A stretch of DNA of 64,000 nucleotides from Phanerochaete sordida (Eukaryota > Basidiomycota > Agaricomycetes > Polyporales > Phanerochaetaceae): NCBI GenBank assembly GCA_019973155.2, contig BPQB01000072.1:115925-179924 (forward strand). Reading direction: 5' to 3'. The translations under genes and the position numbers were made by a program. Under the pieces are notes generated by a model. It was given only the letters and a program-made list of their open reading frames with translations. It searched no databases and was not told where the DNA came from. Shown here in pieces: positions 10,298-20,970 of this stretch; position 1 is the first letter of the stretch; every line of letters starts with the position of its first letter.

Positions 10298-12240
10298 GCC
10301 TTCTCTCTGCCGTCATAGCGGCAGGAAATACGACTTCAGCGCTTTGCGACCGCTCGGGCTCAGGAGACACGCGGAGCCCTGGGGATGCTGAAGGGAAGCT
10401 GGAGAACGGCGGCTCGATTGTCCCGGAGGTACTGCATGGACATGGATACAAGGACCACGGCTGGTGTATAGGTGCGTTTGTTTCGACCTGCTCTAATGCT
10501 GATACAGCACACAGGGTCCGGCTCTGGCTCGGCTGTGTTGCCCTTGCCTCGATTCACAAACGACGATGCCATAGTGAAGGCTCAAAAATCAGTACACGCT
10601 CCAGATCGATGACATACGATGAAGGCATGTCACTCGAAGCACACTGGATAAGGCACACGCTATGTATGCTGGCATACGCGACAAGAGCAAGGTTCTTCAA
10701 ACGTTGGGTATGTTGCCCGTCTCAGCGCACGTGTTCATTATTCCGTTCACAGCTTGCAGTTGTATTTGATCATGCAGATCAAGACTCAGACCTCATCCAC
10801 CAGCCACGCCCAGAACGGGTGAACAGCAATGCTGAGCCCAAACGGCGCGAGGTAGCGCTCTTCTTTCTCGTAAGTTCTTGACGCTACGTCCCGACCGCCT
10901 ATACTGACCCATATTCGGTTCTAGATCGACCCCGCATCAGGCACGGTCATAGATGGCATGTCAGCGCTCAGCATGGGCACCTCAGGCGAGCCTTCCACGC
11001 GGTCCCAGTGCGAGCGATATCTGAACATCGTACGTCCCACCAGCTGCTCGTGGGCGCTTTTAATGTTTACCGGGTGAGTTACAGACCGTCGTGCTCTGCT
11101 GCGACAACGTCAGCAGGTCTCGTCGAGGTCCGCGCACGACTTGCGCCAGCCTCCACACGACGAAGCTGCTCATCGGTGCGGAGGGTACATCGATGATTAC
11201 GGCTGAAGGTATGCCCGTTTCGTTGACTCTGCTCTACATCTTATCTCATGGTACGTTGGATGGTGACCGACCGTCTTGCCTCATCCTTACCAACACCAAT
11301 CACGGTCGTATGACCCCTTCACGTGCGCGTCGCGACCGACGGCGTGCGCGGGATTGTACGCTCGAGCGTGGATGCCCGTACGTCTCCTGCATCGGATCTG
11401 TTATCGGGTGTGCGTGAACTGACTGCGATGCACCAGAATGCGTCAAGCTTCGCGACGACGCCTCTGTCCGGCCGACGAACCTGCACGACCAGAGCCTTCG
11501 CAAGCGGCGTGGAACGGACTCGCCTCTCAGCGGTCCTGAGGGCTTGATGCTCGTACTTGACGACGACGGGGCGAAGCCCGTCGGGAAGGTGCGCGTTACC
11601 ACAGCCACGGCCGCATGGAACTTCGGACTGATTCTTGCGCGCCAGAATTGCAACGGAGCTTTAGGTGTACGTCTTCCGATGCGGCGATAAATGCGCTCTG
11701 GACGGGACGAAGGAGTGCGCTGTGCTCGGGCCTCGCGTTCGTCGAGGGCGATCAAGCGTGGAGTACAGACAGTTCGTACGTACCGTCGGCAAATGTTAAT
11801 GCAAGCCCTGTAGCCATCTACGACGCAGTGTTCTCCTGAGCGACTCTCCCCGCGCGTATACGAGAAGAAGCCGAACGTCTAGAGCGGTGGTCGAGCGAAG
11901 TCAGTGGTGGAACACGCAGGCGACGGTGCGTAGTAAGGGCAGCGTGCGCTATTGTGGCCTGTGTTTTGCCCGCCCTGACGGATCCTACAGGTGATGCGCA
12001 ACTGCTGCTACCGACCGACGGCGATATGAACGTCGTGCACGGGCGATCGAGTTGACGATCCGGCTGGACGGGATATGTACGCGCCATGCGTCTATATCTC
12101 TACGCCAGAGCTTACTGCGATCGGGACAGGCAAGGACGAACTCGGCATCAGCACCGGCAAGTGCACGTTTTCCGACGATTGACGCCGCACAGGCCCTGCT
12201 GAGCTTGCGAATGAGCACAACCTGGATCTGTGCAGCCTCT
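10298..12240 (+). pseudogene. block F remnant, unit 1: decayed multi-exon gene
   Basis: This block is less decayed than in other units. Readable exons: 10298-10471 (hydrophobic start LLSAVIAAGN, then GDAEGKLE and EVLHGHGY), 10760-10869 (VVFDHADQDSDLIHQPRPER), 10925-11029 (IDPASG, MSALSMGTSGEPST), 11085-11208 (TTKLLIGAEGTSMITAE), and about 11640-11760 (CTSSDAAINALWTGRRSAL, AFVEG, AWSTD). The first four junctions have consensus splice ends in compatible phase. The next acceptor, an AG in units 2-4, is absent here (region 11270-11300). Homologous blocks are 20971-23640, 32501-36170 and 45301-51430. The protein is not recognised. Confidence 0.5.
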
Positions 12241-12559
12241 TAAGCTCTGAGAGGATGCGCATCCCGGCGGCTGCTTATTCGATCTGCTGCTGACGCGTGC
12301 ACCGCTATCGGGATATCAGGAAGTCAGCACGAAGTCACAGCTCGTGACAAGTACGGACACAGCTGCTGCGGTGTACCGCCACGAGGAGAGGCAGTCAGCC
12401 CTCGAGGCAGCGAAATGATATGGTTCTTCACGGATGTATCGTACCCTTCCTGCAGAATACATCGGATGTACGCTGATTCCAAGAGGTTCATATGAGATCC
12501 GGCTTCAATGGCAGTGACGACTCCTCTGTTTCATTCCGTCACGTGGGAGCAGCGATAAG
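12241..12559. other. spacer, no gene recognised
   Basis: Weakly matches the end of block F in the other units. No open frame or repeat of interest was seen. Confidence 0.3.
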
Positions 12560-12736
12560 GAGCGCAGCGTGCTCCTTCCGCGCATCACACGCATGTGGGC
12601 CGGTACATTATGCGGGGCAGTGCACCACGAGCCTTCCTGCAGGTATACACGCTGCCCCAGGACCCATGTAGCTCGCACGGATGGCAGCGCATTTTCTCAC
12701 ACAACCTTTCGCTCGTACTCTCACCTCGACAGCCCC
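12560..12736 (+). promoter_or_regulatory. 5' region of DUF6535 gene 2
   Basis: Shares the segment GCAGTGCACCACGAGC and the pyrimidine-rich lead-in to the start codon with the upstream regions of genes 3, 4 and 5. It probably includes the 5' untranslated region. The same-frame extension upstream of 12737 is not conserved as protein in gene 4, so the start was placed at 12737. Confidence 0.45.
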
Positions 12737-15700
12737 ATGGACGTCCCGCTCCCGCCGTCGACGATGGCGTCCGAGCATACCACCCCCACAGTCGAGAGCG
12801 CAGAAGAAGCTCGCGAGGCCACAGCCTCTAGTTCCGCCGCGAAGGGCAAAGAGAAAGAACAGCGTGTAGACGCAGCTCTGGAGGAGCATGAGGCAAGCAC
12901 TTCGAAAGACCACTTGACGTCCAGCCAGGATGCGCCATCAAGGAAGCCATCTGATGATGCGCACGGTGTCCCTCGGGACGAGCCTGCGGCCACGAGCGGA
13001 GTCTCCGTGCCACAGGAGCTGCTCAACAAGCTTATCGATACGCTATCAGAGGTATGCTTCATGCAGCACGAACAGAGTCACGAGGCTCACTCTCAATAAT
13101 AGCTCAAAGGGCCGGAAAAGCTCTCCGGCTGGGCAGGCATTGAGGACCACCTAGCAAAACATGACACTGGAGAAATGAAGTATTACGGAGAGGATATCGA
13201 TACCCTCCTCGTTTTTGTGCGTCACTGCCTTGTGTATACGTGGCAAAATTCTTACGCGTCGTGTTTTGTCAGGCTGGCCTGTTCTCTGCGTTCCTAACGG
13301 CGTTCGTCGTGCAGACCTATCCTATGCTTGCTGATGATGACTCCTCCACCACCAACCAGCTTCTCGCGCTCAGCGTCGCCATGCAGATCCGTGCGACTGG
13401 GACGATTATCCCCACCACAGTCAATTCTACTCTTACATCCCTGATTGACACGCAGCCATTTTCCCCTGGCGCCTCTGCTCGAGCAATCAACATTCTCTTC
13501 TTCCTGAGCCTCGTCCTTAGTTTATCCGCCGCTCTCTTTGGCATTCTCGCAAAGCAATGGCTGCGTGAATACCTCCGCTGGAACTCCCCTTTGGCTCTAC
13601 CCCGTGAGAACGTCCTTGTTCGTCAAGACCGCATCGAGGCCTGGGAGGCCTGGAATGTCGCCGCGATGATTTCGTCCATTCCAGCCCTATTGGAGATCGC
13701 TATGATCCTCTTTCTCTGCGGTGTCGTGGTACTCCTGTGGACTCTTGACAATCTTGTCGCCATCATCATCACAATAGTCGCTGCACTGTTTCTGCTTGCA
13801 GCAGCTATGTTTACGCTCCTTCCCATCATCTACACGCGCTGCCCATACAAGTCACCTACTGCATGGGCATGTGTCGCCGCATATGAGGTGGTACTGCGCC
13901 TATTCAAGAAAGCATGCTTTTCGAGAGCTTCGTCTTCAAAGCTTGGCTCTTGGAGACAGAGAGATCTTGAAAGCTGTCGCAAAGTACGAGGAAAGGGGAA
14001 AAAGGAGACATACACAGTTAGCAACACAGGATACACCATCTTCAAGGCTGTTGTAGAGTTTCCTGATGTGAAGATATCCACCCTCAATGATTTCGACTGG
14101 GTACTGGATAGCATTGCAGAGACCGCACTGTTGATTCGTGCGCTGGACTGGGTCAAGCTCTCATCACAAAATATGCGGGTACATGCATACATAGCAGAAT
14201 GTGCTACATCTTTTTCCAAGCCCTTTCCAAATCACATCTCAGACCCAAATTCCATTGCCGCAGCATATAATGTGTTGTGGAGAACAATATCCCTTGCAAT
14301 GCAGCAGAATCTTCTTGAACAACCACACACCTCATTAGCATACCCAAACAGCCTCTCGGACCATTCTGTCCCAGACCATCGCCGTCACTTCTTTCAGATG
14401 ATCCGTCCCATGATGAAATGGGACGAGGGGTGTACAAAGTCAAGAAAGGAGCTCGCTGGACAACTCATGCTTGCTGATCTCAAGCGTGTCATTGGTCAGA
14501 GCGCTGAGCATGTGAACTTGAGTCCTGCAATGGACATGTGTATCACTCTTTGCTACCTAGGCGTTGGGCCTTATGACAACCCATCATGGCTCCCAGAGGC
14601 GCTTCGTGTCCAGGCAATGATGGCACCAATCAACTGGTCCACGCACATATCCTCGTACGGACCTATATATCCCAGGATGGCAGGAGGGGAAAGGCTCAAA
14701 GTCACTTCAGATAATGTTTTAGGTTTGTCTAGTGTATTGATCTGCTCAATCACAGAATCACTCATTTAGTTCACCATGACAGTGTTCTCGATTGAAACCA
14801 CAACAGCCGCCGAAACAGCCGCTTTGTTGCTGCGGTGGTTCAACGAAGATTTTGCAACGGCAAGCGAGGAATACTTCCGCATGTTCTTCTTGATCACTCG
14901 GCAGTGGCTCAATCATGAGCAGCTGCGTACTGCTGAGCAAGCCCATTTTGAGGCCATCTTGCGCAAGATATCTCTGGCACTGGACGCATTTGCAGCAAAC
15001 CATACCAGTGAGACATTCCCTGCAGCATGGCAGGAACTCCGCCATGTTCTCTGGAGTTTACGACAGAAGGCCGATGGAACGTTCACGGAGGCGCAGCTTC
15101 TGTGCACGGAGTTCCGACGTGTGGCACATGCATGCGAAAGGATCTACCCTTTGAATGCTGAAAGGTTCATTGCCTGGTACATACATTCCATTATGTGCAT
15201 TGCTCACAAGGAGGTCGAAGTGTGCGAGGAAGGCACGGACTGCCTTTGGTCCGAACACCAGTGCGATGTCAACCGGAGTGACTGGGATGAACCTTGCGCA
15301 ACGCTTGAAGCAAAATGCCCCGTTCTGCACAAGATCCGAGAGCGCGCTCAGAAGCCACCGCGCAGCAGCGTACCATCCATCCCCGCTTCAATGTCCGCCG
15401 TGCCCGCTTCGCCAACGCAGGGATCACGTCCAGTCAATGACTCCACCAGAGTTTCTAGGCTTGAGCCGTCCGTAGCGTTCCAAGAGGACTCCGAACTGCA
15501 GCAGAGCTGCGGGCAGCGCGAGACGGATGTCACCTGGTGGAGACGGCTTGTCGCGCTGCCGTCTGTTGTGGTCTCCCACGTCGCACAGTGGTGGACCTCG
15601 CTCGCAGGGCGCGCTGCTGCAGGCGTCGGCGGTTCGCAGCTACCAGTGGTCGAGAATATACCCATGCAGGACGTTGAAGCGGCGGCAGGTGACGGTGCAG

Positions 15701-15810
15701 ATGAAGCTGGGTCGGAGGCGAAGGATAGGCAGGGTGAAGGGGATTCAGAGGAACTGGTGGAAGATCGCGATTCGGCGATGGTGCTGTACGGTGATTCAAA
15801 CGCGGTCTAG
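12737..15810 (+). CDS. DUF6535-type four-helix membrane protein, array copy 2
   Basis: Exons 12737-13051, 13103-13216, 13273-14722 and 14783-15810 give 968 residues. Introns are 51, 56 and 60 nt. Residues 1-105 are Ser/Glu/Pro-rich and charged; VPQELLNKLIDTLSE closes exon 1. Exon 2 encodes EKLSGWAGIEDH to DTLLVF. Membrane helices lie at about residues 144-162, 217-239, 278-300 and 303-328, with KQWLREYLRWNSPLALPREN between helices 2 and 3. The last intron splits a Val codon (G|TG) and is placed the same in genes 3, 4 and 5. Exon 4 encodes a soluble domain (WFNEDF, EEYFRMFFL, a Cys pattern CEEGTDCLWSEHQC) and an acidic, Pro/Ser-rich tail. Exon 4 is almost identical to that of gene 3, suggesting gene conversion. 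Molecular function is unknown. Confidence 0.9.
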
Positions 15811-15889
15811 CCTGCTTCCTGGATTTTGTAACCTCCGATCTTGTTTCATGGATTTGTATTATGAGCTTCGTACAACGCCGTGTACAGTC

Positions 15890-17102
15890 TCTAGGAAAAT
15901 AATGATATACGTACGCTACAGAAATCCCGCGTGCGGCTGCCGGACGTGCTCGAGATCGCCCAGGGGACCCTGCGCTGCGTCCTGCACATCTGCGCGTCGC
16001 TCGCCCGAACGCGCTGTCCGTACCCATCTCGCGAACAAGCCCAGATCATTCCTGCAGGTGAGACGGAGCCAGCTCCGGCGCAAGTACGAAAATGCGAGTG
16101 CACGTCCACGCTTTCGCGAAGCGCTTCTTCGAGGGCGGCATCGCGAGCGTGGCGAATGGGCCGCGTTCGCGCGTGCACAGATGATCTGTACGCGGATCAG
16201 CGAATAGGTACGCTGTCAGGGAGCAGGAAAGCGTACCTCGATGATCCATGGATACTCGTTATCCTCGGCGTCCGTCTCTGTAAACGCTATCGTATTAGTG
16301 GACTGTCTTCTGTCAGCAATCAGGGTCAAAAATTACCGCAAGAACCCACGTAACGCGATGTCCTGCGGGCGTGCGTGGACGTGCGGGCGAGCACTGGAAC
16401 GCAACGGACCTCATCACCAGCTCTTCGCGTACGCCGCGCACGATCTGCTGAAATTGTCTGCGTAGGCGGGATCATGGACGGCCTGCGGCGCCATAATGGA
16501 CTACAGTCCACTGAAGATGCGCCGTCAGGCCTGCATCCGGTCTGCGGTGATGAGATGAGACTGGATGCAGAAATCATGTGGCATACCTTTAGTGTCAGCC
16601 TCGTCGAGAGCTGTATCAAGGCGGCCAATCGATAGCCCTTAGAAAGGTCATGCGTTAGGGCTAGGATGCGGAGCTTTCGGGTCCCGGCGACGTCGAGATC
16701 AGGGCGCACTTTCGCTGTAGACCAGGAATAAGTCAGTCGCGAGATGTAAGGCATATACAAAAAAACTCACTCGACTGGTGCAGCTGCAAACAGCCGCCTT
16801 TGGCCCAATCTGCTAAGGAGTGCGATGATCTCCGAGACGACGTGTGCGAGGGCTGCACGAGGTCCGAATGCTCTCTGAGAGAAGCGAACCTGTCGCGAAC
16901 ATCAGCTCGAAGCGAAGATAACTCGACACGACCTAGTACCTCAGACGTCCGCAGACCGGGCAAATTGGTGGGCGAGGTTCCGTCTGCGCCCGACAGGCAG
17001 ATGGGCCGTCTAGCTCCTCGGCAAGAGCGATGGGCACGATATGAAGGATAAGTACTTAAGTCCGACTGGGAAGGAGGGTCTGCTCACCGTGGTAGGAGAC
17101 AT
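15890..17102 (-). pseudogene. family B remnant of unit 2
   Basis: Lies tail to tail with DUF6535 gene 2. Exon 1 starts MSPTTVSRPSFPVG at 17102, then shifts frame before the ALAEELDGPSACR segment. Exon 2 (about 16880-16790) still reads VVSEIIALLSRLGQRRLFAA. Exon 3 keeps TRKLRILALTHDLSKGYRLA at about 16700-16630, but the FCIQSHLITADRMQA segment that follows is in another frame and contains stops. C-terminal exons at about 16180-15900 are recognisable (EALRES, CxxVREM). Clearly decayed. The sequence is closest to the unit 5 copy (57545-58744). Confidence 0.65.
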
Positions 17103-17559
17103 CGCCCGGACTCGTCCGAGGCTGGTGCTCGAGGACATCCGAGTGCTGTCCCAGGAGGAGACGCGACGAGAAGCGGCGCAGTGTCATGCCGGCCGTGCCG
17201 AACGCCACCCCGATTACACCGTGTCCCATTTGAGGAAGATGCTGTTCATCGGCGGGCGCACCACGGCCACGTGCGTGCCAGCGGTTCAAGGGCCCGCGCT
17301 ACCTGGGCGGCGGGGCTCTGCGACCAACGGCCATGTCTGCATCTCATCGACATCCCTGTCTCCCGTCCGGCCCCAGAGCCTGACCTTGACCTAGTTCACC
17401 TGACCGTCTATGCTCCCTTGACTCCAAATCGACCACCGCCGGATGTGCACAAGCCTCCTCCCGGCCCCGCATAGCCTGGGCATGTCAACTTAATCCTACC
17501 AATCTTGCGATTCGAGCTCCTCTGTGTGCGGTCATGTGCCTCTGAAAAGTGTCACTTTG
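17103..17559. other. conserved B-upstream segment and spacer
   Basis: About 17110-17290 is the conserved upstream block of family B genes (CGCCACCCCG, CCCATTTGAGG). The rest up to block C holds no supported gene. Confidence 0.35.
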
Positions 17560-18560
17560 CGGGTGTAGGTGGTCTCAAGCGGCGGTTTGGAGGCGGTGCG
17601 CTCGAATATGGTTCGATACGTCCGGTACTCATCTACGCCGCCGCTTTGCCCTTATATCGTGGTACAGAAGCCTTCTGACGACCTGTGGGGATCCCGGAAA
17701 GTGTCTGAGCGAGCACAGCGACGGATGTATGAGATTCCACGCGAGCTGTACGCCCCCAATGCTCATGCGTATGCGCTTATTGGCAATACTTTGGCTCACG
17801 GTCCGCACCTTCTTAGGCTGCCTCTTCACCGGCGCGAACGTCCAAGTTCTCGTCACGCACGAGCGCACGGAGACGTAGTAGTTGCACGAGCACAAGATCC
17901 CTATTCCCGTCCAGCTTTGCACACTCGTTAACTCGAACTCGTACGCGGTCCGCTGCCCCAACGTCCTTGCAAGAACCCTCGTCGTCCACGCTGTATCCCA
18001 AACATATAGTTGCTCTCCAGATCACCACCCCCGACTTTCTTATCGATGCTCTCAACATCTTTCTCATGGCCACCACGACTCTCGAGGCCTTCGCTCCGAG
18101 ATTACCTCCAGCGAACCCCGCACCCTCCCAAGATCTTCGGGCGCATGCGATACAGCTCTGGCAGCGGTAGCCTCGCAGGATGCGGAACCTAGACGAACCA
18201 ACTCTCTACCAGACGCTTCAGCAGCTGCGCTTCAGCCGTCGTTGGGTCGGTTCGACGTTGCCGAAGTCTCTCTCGAGCACCATGCCCCACGTCAAGTCGC
18301 CCGAGGTTGCTGGTAATCAGGCCCTCAGGACTAGTGTTCTCAGAAGCTATGGTGCAACGCGGGGAAATGAGGGCAGGAAGTTGGCTGAAGCGGCGACGAG
18401 ATGCATGCTGCGTGTCAGAGGCTGGTGCGTCACCATCTGTCAAGGAACAGGATGGTCTCGAACGCACTCGTCAACGTCTCCGGGCCTTGGGAGGTCTCCC
18501 TGGCCGTGGCTGTCAGCACCATCGCCGCCACCCACCCACAAAAAGTGAACGCCGTCCGCC
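17560..18560 (+). pseudogene. block C remnant, unit 2
   Basis: Homologous to 29060-30150, 41945-43000 and 59100-60130. Recognisable pieces are VRYSSTPPLCPYIVVQKPSD near 17620-17680, a segment with IPIPVQL near 17900, and DALNIFLMATTTLEAFAPRL at about 18042-18110 followed by AHAIQLWQR and a stop. Further on are GRKLAEAATRCMLRVRGWC and NALVNVSGPWEVSL in different frames. Stops and frame changes fall between pieces that are continuous in other units. It was probably one multi-exon plus-strand gene. Family not recognised. Confidence 0.4.
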
Positions 18561-18569
18561 CGCCCTCGG

Positions 18570-19860
18570 TTTCCCTTACGGACGCCGCGCGTCAGCGACG
18601 TGCTCTGCCACTCACCTCGCCACAAAGCGCCCCCTTCTTCCAACCCTTCAGCCAGCCTCGCACATCCGTATTCTGTGCTACGTCACCTCAAGCTTCAAGC
18701 CTCGCGCCGCTGTGGCCCACGCGCGCCTTCGTCACCTACCCGCGAGCCAGCGACCGCGCCTCGAGCTTGTGCGCCTCGTCCAGCCCTCCGGGCTGTCGCG
18801 CGATGGCCCGACGACCGTACCTGAGGATGAGCCCGCTGGCCGGCTGTTCGTCACTGACCCCACGGACAAGAGATCGCGCTGAGGAACGCGTCCTGCAAGC
18901 CCAAGCTCGAGGCTTGCGCTCGAGGCCTGCGCTGGCGTTCGACGTCATACACGGGCTGCTGGCGTACGAAGGCGTGCCACGCCGACGAGCTGAGTCTTGG
19001 AGCTAATGGAGGCCGACCTGGAACGCTACGACGTGCGCACGGAACGATCTAAGTGAGACTGCCGGACAGAGATTACTCGCGTTTGGCAGGCATGGAGGAC
19101 AAGGTGCGTTCCGTCAGTCATGTCTCTGCGCGCTGGGGCTCACATCTGCGCTGGCAGTGTAACGAATTGGTCTGGTTACCTTGGGAGGCTCCAAAATGCT
19201 CCAGACGCGCGAAGGTCATGGACGAGATGCATGCTCGCGCCACGGACGCTCTCGCGGCACGACATCCGCTGCCTCAGACCGACGCCGTTCTTCCAGGAAA
19301 CAAGATCGCGTTCAGCTTCGAGAACATCAACGCAATGCGCTACGACGTGTCCTCCGCGGGACTCTCCTGGTGTCCTATGCAGGCGACGGGCCCTCGGGAC
19401 CATTCCGCTTCGCCTGTCGACGCCCGTCCCGAAGACATCTCGCCTATGATCGCGCTATCGCGAGGCCCACTCGGAGAAGGACGAGGAGCTCGCGCCTATA
19501 ATACAGGGAGCAGGCGGCTCCGGCGTCGAGTTCGCCGAGGACTTCGCAGAGAGGACGAGGTGTCGAAGGATGTTGCTCAGTCGGACGGCCGCCGCGGACG
19601 ATCGCTGCCAGATCGAGGCTCGAGGTGATGCGAGAGCAAGTCTGGTCGCTGGGGACGGGCGCCCTGTTCAACGCGCGAGAAGGTGAGCATGAGAGTTCCA
19701 TACCATCCGCGTTGTGACTGATGTGCTCTGCGTTGACGTGCTACAGTATCAAAGGAGGCCGTTTTAGCAGGTCTATCTGCTCTTCGCCCTCAAGTCGACC
19801 ATCCTCCAAGTATCCGTGCCCGTCACGGCCCTTGTCCATGTCTACTTCGCCGTCTGCCCC
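18570..19860 (+). pseudogene. block D remnant, unit 2
   Basis: Readable coding pieces are RLPDRDYSRLAGMEDK at about 19055-19105 before a GTGCGT donor, then a good frame from about 19190 (EAPKCSRRAKVMDEMHARAT to PEDISPMIALSRGPLGEG). Next is a coiled-coil-like piece (RSRLEVMREQVWSLG) ending at a GTGAGC donor near 19682, and after the intron a hydrophobic helix QVYLLFALKSTILQVSVPVT at about 19770-19830. Homologous to 30151-31380, 43001-44100 and 60131-61060. Interrupted by frameshifts. Function not recognised; a C-terminal membrane anchor is possible. Confidence 0.4.
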
Positions 19861-20970
19861 ATGTCTGTCCTTCGTGTCGCCCCATTCATCTCCTTCTCTC
19901 GGCTTGCTCTCGGCTTCCAGACGCGTCTCATCCATCTATCCCGGCCCCTGACCCGACGAAGCTCACGCACGACATACTCTGTCACCAGAGCTTGCGCCAC
20001 TCGCGCGTCCAAACATCTCCGGTCGCTCGACGTCAGCGTATTCAAGTGTCCCAAGCTGCCCAAAGATGCGCTCGGGCGCGGCGGCGTCGCGCTTTGGTCC
20101 AGCCGCGCAGCCGTTGTCGCAGGGCTCGCGACTGCGACCGTCAACAAGGCGCACCAGGCGCGGGCGACACGCGGTCTGAGGCGGCACTGCGCCCGTGGAT
20201 GCGCCGCGGCTCTCGCGGGCTGCTCGGCGTCGTACTTTGCCAGCGCCTGCACGTCCTTGCGGGCGGACTCAGCCGTGGCCACGAGAGATCGCGATGGTAA
20301 CGCAGTCTGCACCTCAAAGGCGTGGGCGCATGTAGATGGCGCGCAGAGCATATCGCGGATGGCGGCGGGGAGCGTTCTGCGCCATCTTGGACGAGGAGAT
20401 ACTGGAGACTGCCGACGCCTTTGACCACCCAGCGGCGGGCCCCATATCATGCGTCGATTCTACCGCCACGTCTCGTACGGTGAGGGTATGTCCCTTCTGG
20501 ATCCTAGAGGCGCAGGCGCTGACTCTGCGAGAATTGCAGACTGGGCGATGCTTGCCCTGATCTTCGCGCAGCTGAAGGGCTCAGGGGAGTCCGTCCATGC
20601 GTTCCGGCCGCTTCTTTCATCAAGGAGCGGTCATCGCGGCCTCTTTCTGGGCGGATAACGAAGGCTGGCTCTGCGCAGATGTCGCCCATTTCTTGGTCCC
20701 GACGTCGACCGTAGCACGGCGCCCACCACCTCGAGGATTTCTATCTTCGCGTAGGGCCGAGTTTGCGGGAAGGTACGTCTGCAAACCCTCGGAGGGTGGT
20801 CGAATGCTGATTGTAGGCGGCCGCGCTAGGTTCTCACAGTATGGTGACCTTGGATAAGACGCAGGACGCGAGAGTGAACAGCGAGAGCTGGAGGGTCGCT
20901 GGCACGCTTGTTACTGCGTCCAGGAATCTCTTGTCTTATGAACAGCCCGTGCTCGACCTGTGGCCCGGGT
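19861..20970 (+). pseudogene. block E remnant, unit 2
   Basis: The first half carries LRSLDVSVFKCPKLPKDALG and a Cys/Arg-rich stretch. The frame upstream of it (KLTHDILCHQ) is offset by an indel relative to units 3 and 4. The second half is unusually well conserved between units: GADSARIADWAMLALIFAQL at about 20515-20575, then FHQGAVIAASFWADNEGWLC at about 20610-20670, then FLVPTS. That part ends near 20857 in this unit. Homologous to 31381-32500 and 44101-45300. The second half could be a small functional exon. Not recognised. Confidence 0.4.

Noticed and set aside
19842..20450. Long minus-strand open frame of 202 codons opposite block E
   Set aside because: The plus-strand frame has the conserved pieces shared among units. 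The minus-strand frame is not kept in units 3 and 4 over the same length, so it is a GC-rich shadow.
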